From CAZCJA01 sp964499015 (GTDB taxonomy: Bacteria > Elusimicrobiota > Elusimicrobia > F11): DNA of 14,100 nt. The stretch lies in contig CAZCJA010000065.1 of the NCBI GenBank assembly GCA_964499015.1, positions 1 through 14,100 on the forward strand. The letters run 5' to 3'. Below, in pieces: positions 6,981 to 14,100 of the stretch (its first letter is position 1; the number at the start of each line of letters is the position of its first letter). Below the pieces are notes generated by a model that was not told the DNA's origin, made no database searches, and saw only the letters and a list, made by a program, of their open reading frames with translations. The position numbers were made by a program, and so were the translations under genes.

Positions 6981-7994
6981 ATGGACGATATGATTCTTGA
7001 TTTCGAACGCCCTGTTGCCGAGCTCGAGTCCCGCATTAAGGACTTGGAAACGCAGCAGTCAAACGGTCAAGGCGACCTCAGCAAAGAGCTGAAAACGCTG
7101 CAAACGCAGTGCGACGAGCTCCGTCAAAAACTTTATGCGAATTTAACGCCCTGGCAGCGTGTTCAGTTGGCGCGCCATCCGAAGCGGCCGTACTTGCGCG
7201 ATTACATTCCGCGCATGTTCGAAGATTTCATGGAGCTTCACGGCGACCGTTTGTTCGGTGACGACGCGGCGCTTCTCGGCGGTATGGCGTTTTTGGACGG
7301 CATCCCGGTCATGGTTTTGGGCCATCAGAAAGGCCGCACGCTGCAGGAATCGATGACGCAGAACTTCGGCATGCCGCATCCGGAGGGTTACCGCAAAGCG
7401 CTGCGCCTGATGGAACTCGCGGAACGGTTTAATATGCCGGTGTTGTGCTTTATCGACACCGCGGGCGCGTACCCGGGCATCGGCGCCGAAGAACGCGGAC
7501 AGGCGGAAGCGATCGCCAGGAATTTACGGGAAATGGCCGCCTTAAAAGTGCCGATTATCGTGACGATTTTGGGCGAAGGCGGTTCCGGCGGCGCGCTGGC
7601 GATCGGCGTCGGCGACGCGGTCCTGATGTTGGAAAACGCGTGGTACTCGGTGATCTCGCCCGAAGGCTGCGCCTCGATTTTATTTCACGATTCGTCAAAA
7701 GCGGAACTCGCCGCCAAGGCGTTGAAACTGACCGCGCCGGACTTGATCGCCTCGGGTGTTGTTGATGAAGTGATTCCGGAGCCGCTCGGCGGCGCGCAAA
7801 AAGACCCGGACATGGTCGCGCAAAGCTTGAAAGCGACGATCATCGGCCGGTTGGACGGGCTGATGAAGCTCTCGACCGATAAACTTTTACAGAAGCGCTA
7901 CGAAAAATTTCGTGGATTGGGACAGTGGCAGGAGAAAAAAACCGCCTCGGTCGCCGCGGCGACCAAGCCCCGCCAAACAAAAAAAAGGAGATAA
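6981..7994 (+). CDS. accA: Acetyl-CoA carboxylase carboxyltransferase subunit alpha
   Basis: With AccD forms the carboxyltransferase that moves CO2 from biotin to acetyl-CoA, giving malonyl-CoA for fatty acid synthesis. The N-terminus LDFERPVAELESRIKDLE is typical of AccA and forms a helical/coiled segment. The crotonase-type core has LARHPKRPY, DRLFGDDAALLGG, LCFIDTAGAYPG and the oxyanion/CoA-binding EGGSGGALAIG at 199-209. At 337 residues it is slightly longer than the ~319 of E. coli because of a basic C-terminal tail (about 319-337, ending KPRQTKKRR). The start is either ATG 6981 or ATG 6990; spacing from the AAGGA favours 6990, giving 334 residues. accD is not in the window. fbaB follows after 5 bp. 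In E. coli accA directly follows dnaE. Confidence 0.96.
   Translation: MDDMILDFERPVAELESRIKDLETQQSNGQGDLSKELKTLQTQCDELRQKLYANLTPWQRVQLARHPKRPYLRDYIPRMFEDFMELHGDRLFGDDAALLGGMAFLDGIPVMVLGHQKGRTLQESMTQNFGMPHPEGYRKALRLMELAERFNMPVLCFIDTAGAYPGIGAEERGQAEAIARNLREMAALKVPIIVTILGEGGSGGALAIGVGDAVLMLENAWYSVISPEGCASILFHDSSKAELAAKALKLTAPDLIASGVVDEVIPEPLGGAQKDPDMVAQSLKATIIGRLDGLMKLSTDKLLQKRYEKFRGLGQWQEKKTASVAAATKPRQTKKRR
7985..7990 (+). promoter_or_regulatory. Ribosome binding site of fbaB
   Basis: AAGGAG, overlapping the last codons of accA, sits 9 nt before ATG 8000. It sets the aldolase start at 8000 rather than the longer in-frame opening from 7925, whose extra residues are basic read-through of the accA tail region. 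Confidence 0.75.
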
Positions 7995-7999
7995 ACAAA

Positions 8000-9070
<1,071 letters not shown>

Positions 9071-9071
9071 T

Positions 9072-10103
9072 ATGACCAAGCGAATTGGAATGCTGACCGG
9101 GGGAGGCGACTGCCCCGGTTTAAATCCCGCCATTCGCGGCGCTGTCATGCGCGCGATCGATCACGGTTATGAATGCGTCGGCTTTCTCGAAGGCTGGCGC
9201 GGTTTGGTTGAAGGCAAAGTCCGCGACCTGAAATTGGAAGATGTCGAAGACATCGCCAAGCTCGGCGGCACCATTCTGAAAACCTCCCGCACCAATCCGT
9301 TTAAGCGCGAAGGCGCGGTCGACAAAGTGCTCGCGAACTTGAAGAAATTCAAGATCGACGCCTTGATCGGCATCGGCGGCGAAGACACGCTCGGCGTGGC
9401 CACGCGACTCCACGCGGAACACAAAGTGAACGTGGTCGGCGTGCCGAAAACGATGGACAACGATCTGTCGTCCACCGACTTCACGTTCGGTTTCGATACC
9501 GCGACCTCTATTTCCGTGGACGCGGCGGAACGTTTGAAGGACACCGGCAAAAGCCACTCGCGCATTATGGTCCTCGAAGTGATGGGCCGTCACGCGGGTT
9601 GGGTTGCGCTCTACACGGCGATCGCCGGCGCGGCCGACGCTCTGCTTGTTCCGGAACAGAAAGCCGATTTCGCAAAAATGTTTAAACATTTGAAAGTGGC
9701 GCATGCCCGCAAAGGCGTGGCCCTTGTGGTCGCTTCCGAAGGCGCGTGGCTCCCGAGCCACGATAAATTGAAAGAAGAAAAAGACGAGTTCGGCCACATG
9801 CTGCTCAAGAACCGGGCCGTGGCGGAAGAACTCGCCAGCATGATTGAAAAGGAAACGGGCATCGAAACGCGCTCGGCCGTCATCGGCCACATTCAGCGCG
9901 GCGGCGCCCCAACCTTGTTCGACCGCATGTTGGGACTTCGCGTCGGCGCGTTTGCGGCCGACCTGATCAAGAAAGAAGATTGGGGAAAAATGGCGGCGCT
10001 CAAAGGCACCGAAGTCGTCGCTGTTCCGCTTAAAGACGCCACCGGCACGCTGAAAGTCGTGACGCCGGACTGGCTTAAGTTCGCCGACGTTTTCCAGAAA
10101 TAA
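9072..10103 (+). CDS. pfp: Phosphofructokinase, predicted pyrophosphate-dependent
   Basis: Phosphorylates fructose 6-phosphate to the 1,6-bisphosphate. The 343 residues (from ATG 9072) show GGGDCPGLN at 10-18, IGGEDTLG at 101-108, PKTMDND at 125-131 with the catalytic base D129, and MGRHAGW at 171-177. ATP enzymes such as E. coli PfkA have glycine at positions 104 and 124 (GGDGS, GTIDND). Here the equivalents are D105 and K126, the pair that marks PPi-dependent enzymes, as in the Amycolatopsis methanolica type (GGEDTLG, PKTIDND). PPi use, and therefore a reversible reaction, is predicted. A TTG at 9063 could add three residues but is less likely. It follows fbaB by 1 bp, and its TAA overlaps the next ATG (TAATG). 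Confidence 0.93.
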   Translation: MTKRIGMLTGGGDCPGLNPAIRGAVMRAIDHGYECVGFLEGWRGLVEGKVRDLKLEDVEDIAKLGGTILKTSRTNPFKREGAVDKVLANLKKFKIDALIGIGGEDTLGVATRLHAEHKVNVVGVPKTMDNDLSSTDFTFGFDTATSISVDAAERLKDTGKSHSRIMVLEVMGRHAGWVALYTAIAGAADALLVPEQKADFAKMFKHLKVAHARKGVALVVASEGAWLPSHDKLKEEKDEFGHMLLKNRAVAEELASMIEKETGIETRSAVIGHIQRGGAPTLFDRMLGLRVGAFAADLIKKEDWGKMAALKGTEVVAVPLKDATGTLKVVTPDWLKFADVFQK

Positions 10104-10513
10104 TGACGCCGCCGGCGGTGTTCGAATTCGATGTTCGCATCGCGTACGCGGACACCGACCGGTTGGGCGTCGTTTACTACGCCAATTATTTCACGTTGTT
10201 TGAACGCGGCCGCACGGAACTGATGCGCAACGCCGGCCTGCGTTACCGCGACATGGAAGAGAATGAAAAAGTGTTCCTGCCCGTCGCCGAAGCTAGCTGC
10301 ATCTATCTCGCGCCGGCCAAGTACGACGACCTGATTACCATCCGCACCAAAATCAAAGAGTTGGGCCGCGCCCACGTCGATTTTGAGTACGAGATTTTTG
10401 ACGCCGAAACGCGCAAACCCCTCGCCACCGGCTTCACCAAACACCCGTTTGTGAACGCCAGTTGGAAGCCCGTCCGGGCGCCTCAGTCCATCACCTCTAA
10501 ATTTTCGAGCTGA
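10103..10513 (+). CDS. ybgC: YbgC-like hotdog acyl-CoA thioesterase
   Basis: Single hotdog-fold domain of 136 residues, a typical YbgC/4HBT length. The signature YADTDRLGVVYYANY at 15-29 includes the catalytic aspartate, D19 by comparison with E. coli YbgC D18. It is followed by the helix FERGRTELMRNAG. These cytoplasmic enzymes hydrolyse short-chain or hydroxybenzoyl acyl-CoA thioesters; in proteobacteria YbgC is linked to the Tol-Pal region, but no tol genes are here. The substrate cannot be read from the sequence. The ATG overlaps the stop of the phosphofructokinase gene by one base (TAATG) and has no independent Shine-Dalgarno, so translation is probably coupled. It is the last gene of the metabolic block. 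Confidence 0.9.
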   Translation: MTPPAVFEFDVRIAYADTDRLGVVYYANYFTLFERGRTELMRNAGLRYRDMEENEKVFLPVAEASCIYLAPAKYDDLITIRTKIKELGRAHVDFEYEIFDAETRKPLATGFTKHPFVNASWKPVRAPQSITSKFSS

Positions 10514-10566
10514 TTTCTCGCCTCAAATAACTGCCTTCTTGGCCATGCCGTTGCACACATATAGGT
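10514..10566 (+). other. 53-bp intergenic gap, the longest in the window
   Basis: This is the only gap above about 45 bp and the likeliest place for a transcript boundary. I see no GC-rich hairpin with a T-run and no convincing sigma-70 promoter. TTGGCC (10539-10544) and TATAGG (10560-10565) are 15 bp apart, and the latter touches the next ATG. No Shine-Dalgarno is visible. Confidence 0.4.
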
Positions 10567-12897
10567 ATGAGCTGGAAAAACCGCCTCGTCATCGTCCTTT
10601 CAATTCTCGCTCTTAACGCGTTTTCCGTCGACGCGGCCAACACTCCTTTAATTGAAGACCGCGGTATTATGCTGCTGATCGTCGATAATACCGTCGCCGC
10701 TCCGCTTGCCGCCGAACTCGATCGCCTTGAAAAAGATTTGATTGGCGACGGTTGGGACGTCATCCGCTGGAACAACGCACCGCGCGCCACTGTTAATCAG
10801 CCGTTGAATAACACCTGGAACAACGACACGATGCAGTGGGTGGGCGTGACGCCGGACCCGCAAGCCGACACCGTTAAAAATTGGATCAAAGCCCGCTACA
10901 ACGAAAACCCGGCGCGCGTGAAAGCCTTTTTTCTCGTCGGCCATTTGCCGGTTCCTATATCCGGTTCGTTTATTTCACCGGACGGACACAGCAACATCGG
11001 CCATCCTATGGGAACCGACATTTGGTACGCCGATATGCAGGATTGGCAGGATGCCATCCGCGGAACGGGCCACATCCCTGGCGATAAGATTATGGACCCG
11101 AATGAAGGGAGCTTTTGGGGCGTCACCGCGGAACTTGAATACGGACGCGTGGATATGTGGAACATGCCGGAATTCGCCCCGCTCACCGAAGTCGACCTTC
11201 TGCGCCGCTATTTAAATAAGGATCACAATTATCGCCACGCGATCACGCGCACGCGTCTTGCCGCCGCGTGGGAAAACAACATTCCCTATAGTTCCTATGC
11301 GTACCCGTCGATGCCGGGGGAAACGTTTGCCTCGGTTTTCGGGGCGGCGAATGTAACCAGCGCGGGTTCACCCTTCGATTCAACCAGCGTTAACGAGCGC
11401 GTAAAGACGGACTCGTTCCGCATGGCATTTCTTGGCGCTTTCGGGACGAATGTCAGCATCAAGACCGCGAACATTATCGCGAGCGATCCCAAGATTAATT
11501 TTTATTGGTTCTTCGGCAGCTACACTTGGGATTGGCGCATGAACCAGGGCAATGTCCCCGGTGGCTCGCCGGTTACGTTACGCGCGCCGTTGGCGTCGCC
11601 GACATATGGCCTGATTTCATTTTGGAACAGCGGTTGGAATCCCATCGGATTAAATGAAGGAAAAACGTTTGGCTACGCAGCTCGATATAACGTCTCCGTG
11701 GCGCGCGGTGGTTTAACGTATTCGCTGAATGGCGATCCGTCGCTGCGCCTGCATCCGATTGCGCCCGCATCAAATGTCAGCGCCGTGCGCAACGCGAGCG
11801 GCGTGGCGGTGTCGTGGATCGCTTCGCCGGAAGCCAATCTCGGTTATAAAGTGTATCGCTCACAGAATGACAACGGCCCGTTCGAGCCTGCGCACGCCGG
11901 TTTTGTAACGGACACGACGTTCCAAGACAACACCGCTCCGGCCGGCCGCGTCGTTTACATGGTGCGCGCCGTGGCCACGCAGGCCGTTCCCACAGGCACC
12001 TATCAGAACCCGGCCCAAGGCGTATTCGGTGCGACGGGGGATGTCGTGCCGCCGACGCCCACCGTCGCCAATCCGACAATTTCTCCCAACGGTGGCACGT
12101 TCAGCACGGCGCAAACCGTTACGCTCACGTGCGCGACGCCGAGCGCGCAAATCCGCTACACCACCGACGGCACGAACCCGACCGCGAGCTCCTCCTTATA
12201 TTCGGCTCCCTTCAACGTGAACGCTTCCGCCACGGTTAAAGCGAAAGCGTTCCGCGCCGGCTATATCGATAGCGCGGTCGTACAAGCCAATTTCACGATT
12301 AACATTGTCGTGCCCCCGGCCCCGACCGTGGCCAACCCCGCCATTTCACCCAACGGCGGCACGTTTACGTCAGAACAAACTGTCACCATTACATGCGCAA
12401 CACCAAGCAGTCAGATTCGTTACACGACCGATGGATCCAATCCGACCTCCTCATCCACTCTCTACACGGCGCCGATTGCGTTGTCAAAATCCGCCACCGT
12501 CAAAGCCAAGGCGTTTCGCTCCGGCTATTCCGATAGCGCCGTATCTCAGGCCGTTTTTATAATCAATATCCTTGTTGTCACACCGCCCTCGCCGGAGCCG
12601 GTAACGCCGGAACCGGTCTCGCAAATTAAGCCCACCAAAAATGTTTTTAACCCCGTCTCGGGGGAAGCCGGCAGTTTTCAGATCACGCTCGACCACGCCG
12701 AACATGTGCGCGCCACTGTGTACAGCCGCCACGGCGAAGAGATCCGCATTTTGCAGGACGGCGATATGAACACGGGCACGCATTCGATTTCTTGGGACGG
12801 GCGCAACAGCTCCAATAATATGGTGCCGTCCGGCGCCTACACGGTATTGGTCCATAAAGGATCGCCGGAACGGGTGAAAGTCGTGGTGATCAAATAA
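10567..12897 (+). CDS. Secreted C25 (gingipain)-like protein, predicted inactive, with Fn3, chitobiase-type and FlgD-like domains
   Basis: 776 residues. The signal peptide is about 1-24 (hydrophobic VIVLSILALNAF, cut near VDA-A). About 34-396 resembles the peptidase C25/gingipain fold: a strand-helix start (IMLLIVDNT...DGW), VGHLPVP at 125-131, DIWYADM, ELEYGRVD, and closing GDPSLRLH at 389-396 (gingipain: FGDPSLLV). The catalytic sites look lost: GHGS is replaced by GAFGT (A291) and the Cys by F316 in FFGSYTWDW. About 400-487 is Fn3-like (SWIASPEANLGYKVYRS). Two 88-residue chitobiase/hexosaminidase-C-terminal-type repeats follow at 495-582 and 583-670, then a Pro/Glu linker. About 695-776 is FlgD-Ig-like (WDGRNSSN, PSGAYTVLV). 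It probably acts outside the cell or on its surface. It overlaps the next gene by one base (TAATG). The substrate or partner is unknown. Confidence 0.8.
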   Translation: MSWKNRLVIVLSILALNAFSVDAANTPLIEDRGIMLLIVDNTVAAPLAAELDRLEKDLIGDGWDVIRWNNAPRATVNQPLNNTWNNDTMQWVGVTPDPQADTVKNWIKARYNENPARVKAFFLVGHLPVPISGSFISPDGHSNIGHPMGTDIWYADMQDWQDAIRGTGHIPGDKIMDPNEGSFWGVTAELEYGRVDMWNMPEFAPLTEVDLLRRYLNKDHNYRHAITRTRLAAAWENNIPYSSYAYPSMPGETFASVFGAANVTSAGSPFDSTSVNERVKTDSFRMAFLGAFGTNVSIKTANIIASDPKINFYWFFGSYTWDWRMNQGNVPGGSPVTLRAPLASPTYGLISFWNSGWNPIGLNEGKTFGYAARYNVSVARGGLTYSLNGDPSLRLHPIAPASNVSAVRNASGVAVSWIASPEANLGYKVYRSQNDNGPFEPAHAGFVTDTTFQDNTAPAGRVVYMVRAVATQAVPTGTYQNPAQGVFGATGDVVPPTPTVANPTISPNGGTFSTAQTVTLTCATPSAQIRYTTDGTNPTASSSLYSAPFNVNASATVKAKAFRAGYIDSAVVQANFTINIVVPPAPTVANPAISPNGGTFTSEQTVTITCATPSSQIRYTTDGSNPTSSSTLYTAPIALSKSATVKAKAFRSGYSDSAVSQAVFIINILVVTPPSPEPVTPEPVSQIKPTKNVFNPVSGEAGSFQITLDHAEHVRATVYSRHGEEIRILQDGDMNTGTHSISWDGRNSSNNMVPSGAYTVLVHKGSPERVKVVVIK
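12049..12576 (+). repeat. Two tandem 264-bp in-frame repeats (88-residue domains)
   Basis: Copies at 12049-12312 and 12313-12576 encode consecutive chitobiase C-terminal-type modules. Each starts PP(T/A)PTVANP and contains ISPNGGTF, QIRYTTDG and SATVKAKAFR. I count 66 of 88 identical residues with no gaps. They differ at many third codon positions, so the duplication is not brand new. Each copy has a single cysteine, in TCATPS. Confidence 0.85.
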
Positions 12898-14100
12898 TGC
12901 GCCGCGCGCTGTTCAGCATGGCCCTGTTGTTGACGGCCCAGATCGGTCGGGCGGATATTTTCTCGTTTCCTGAAGACCGTGGTTCACTGATTCTGCTCGT
13001 TGACAACACGATGGCGGGCGCTCTTGTGAATGAGATTATTACGCTGAAAAAAGATTTATTGGGCGACGGTTGGAGCAAGGTTGTTCAGATTGATGTTCCG
13101 CGCACGACCGTGGAGCAGCCGCTGCGCGCCACAACCTGGCCGGTTGATCCCGCTATTCACACCGTAAAAAATCTCATTAAAAATGAATACAACAAACCCG
13201 GCTCGAAAGTGGGCGGCTTGTACATTCTCGGGCATTTGCCGATTCCATTAACCGGTAGTTATGCGGCCGACGGCCACGGCTTAATCGCGCGCCCGGCGCC
13301 GACTGACGCGTTTTACGCGGACATGAACGGTCTGTGGACGGACACCGCCAGCAATTTAGGACGCGTTCCCGGCGATGGGATTTTTGACTACACAGCGGAA
13401 TATCCGGGTTCCAATGACATCGAGTTGGAATACGGCCGCGTGGATTTGTGGAATATGCCTGAATTCGGATTGTCGGAAACCGAACTGTTGCGGCGTTATC
13501 TCAATAAGGCTCATAACTACCGACATAAAATTAAAGCGGGCCGCTTTGCCGCCATCCACAAGGATCAGATTCCGACATGGACGAACGGCAAGGCGTTGGA
13601 AGATTTGAAAAGAATGTTTGGAACTAGCGTGATCGAGTGTGGAAGCGGCGATGCCTCTTGCAACGCGAGCACGCGATCGCAAAACGATCCAGTGCGCATG
13701 GCGTTTTCCGGCGCGGGATCGACGTTGGTCGGCTTCGGCATTGATGAATATAAGGCCGGCATCCCAAAAGTGGACATTCAATGGATTTGTGGGAGCTACA
13801 CGTGGGATTGGCGCGAAAGCCGCCAGACAATTAACGATTATATGTACACGTACATGCGCGCGGCCCTCGCGGGGCCTGAATACGGCGTCGGCGGGTTTTG
13901 GGGCGGAAAGATCCAGCAGGCAGGAGTTGAATACGGCTATACATTCGGCAAAATAGCCCAGCTTGCCGCGCGCAGCAATATGTCATACGCGTTTGCGGGC
14001 GACCCGACGCTGCGTTTGCATGTGATGGCGCCGGTCAGCAACGTGACCATCAATAAGGACGCAAAAACAATTTCCTGGACCGCCTCGCCCGATGCAGGCA
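12897..14100 (+). CDS. Second secreted C25 (gingipain)-like protein, 3'-truncated by the window
   Basis: The frame stays open from ATG 12897 to the window end, giving 401 codons with no stop. The signal peptide is about 1-19 (MRRALFSMALLLTAQIGRA). The rest is a paralogue of the preceding protein: LILLVDNT, DLLGDGW, LGHLPIP (H113), YADM, ELEYGRVDLWNMPEF, LLRRYLNKAHNYRH, CGSYTWDWR and AGDPTLRLH, then the start of an Fn3-like domain (ISWTASPDAG). The gingipain GHGS motif is GAGS here (A273), but a cysteine, C298 in WICGSYTWDW, sits at the nucleophile position, 25 residues later. Two more cysteines are near VIECGSGDASC. The start overlaps the previous stop by one base (TAATG), so the pair is probably co-translated. 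The C-terminal architecture is unknown. Confidence 0.8.
   Translation, partial: MRRALFSMALLLTAQIGRADIFSFPEDRGSLILLVDNTMAGALVNEIITLKKDLLGDGWSKVVQIDVPRTTVEQPLRATTWPVDPAIHTVKNLIKNEYNKPGSKVGGLYILGHLPIPLTGSYAADGHGLIARPAPTDAFYADMNGLWTDTASNLGRVPGDGIFDYTAEYPGSNDIELEYGRVDLWNMPEFGLSETELLRRYLNKAHNYRHKIKAGRFAAIHKDQIPTWTNGKALEDLKRMFGTSVIECGSGDASCNASTRSQNDPVRMAFSGAGSTLVGFGIDEYKAGIPKVDIQWICGSYTWDWRESRQTINDYMYTYMRAALAGPEYGVGGFWGGKIQQAGVEYGYTFGKIAQLAARSNMSYAFAGDPTLRLHVMAPVSNVTINKDAKTISWTASPDAG

Noticed and set aside
7925..7999. Longer N-terminus for the aldolase
   Set aside because: It overlaps the accA end in another frame, encodes an unusual basic stretch, and the AAGGAG at 7985-7990 clearly serves ATG 8000, where family similarity begins.
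10539..10565. Possible sigma-70 promoter (TTGGCC / TATAGG) before the first C25-like gene
   Set aside because: The 15-bp spacing is short, the -10 match is weak and it abuts the ATG, which would place the transcript start inside the gene.
13356..13956. Short open frames on both strands near the window end
   Set aside because: The + strand frame from 12897 is open to the window end and encodes a clear paralogue of the preceding protein; the others are shadows.

Overview
The window is a densely packed run of twelve genes, all on the + strand. Two are cut by the window edges. Gaps are 53 bp or less, and several start and stop codons overlap. It looks like a diderm (outer-membrane-bearing) bacterium of roughly 55% GC. 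The evidence is a predicted outer-membrane barrel protein, a DnaE-type replicase and secreted proteins with signal peptides. The mix of features (glmU-prs-ctc-pth order, dnaE near accA, FbaB next to a PPi-type phosphofructokinase, gingipain-like secreted proteins with chitobiase-type and FlgD-like modules) would suit an uncultured lineage such as Elusimicrobiota or Omnitrophota. That placement is a guess that sequence alone cannot settle.

Region 1 (1-2258) holds the probable last residues of GlmU, then PRPP synthase (prs), ribosomal protein L25/Ctc and peptidyl-tRNA hydrolase (pth). The order matches the gcaD(glmU)-prs-ctc-spoVC(pth) block of Bacillus. The Pth appears to lack about 25 residues near its N-terminus but keeps every catalytic residue. 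Region 2 (2251-6963) holds the replicative DNA polymerase III alpha subunit (dnaE) with an intact PHP metal site. A stand-alone response-regulator receiver overlaps its end by 8 bp, followed by an exported, probably outer-membrane, protein of no recognised family. Region 3 (6981-10513) is a central-metabolism cluster: acetyl-CoA carboxylase alpha (accA), class I fructose-bisphosphate aldolase (fbaB), a phosphofructokinase with the PPi-dependent signature, and a YbgC-like acyl-CoA thioesterase. dnaE and accA are direct neighbours in E. coli; here two genes lie between them.

Region 4 (10567-14100) is the most unusual part: two tandem, translationally coupled paralogues of large secreted proteins related to the peptidase C25 (gingipain) fold. 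Both have alanine where gingipains have the catalytic histidine. Only the second keeps a cysteine at the nucleophile position; the first has phenylalanine there. The first also carries a fibronectin III-like domain, two near-identical 88-residue chitobiase-C-terminal-type repeats and a FlgD-like C-terminal domain. The second runs off the window. They look like a pair of pseudoproteases or repurposed surface proteins.

No tRNA, rRNA, CRISPR array, insertion sequence or convincing terminator was seen.
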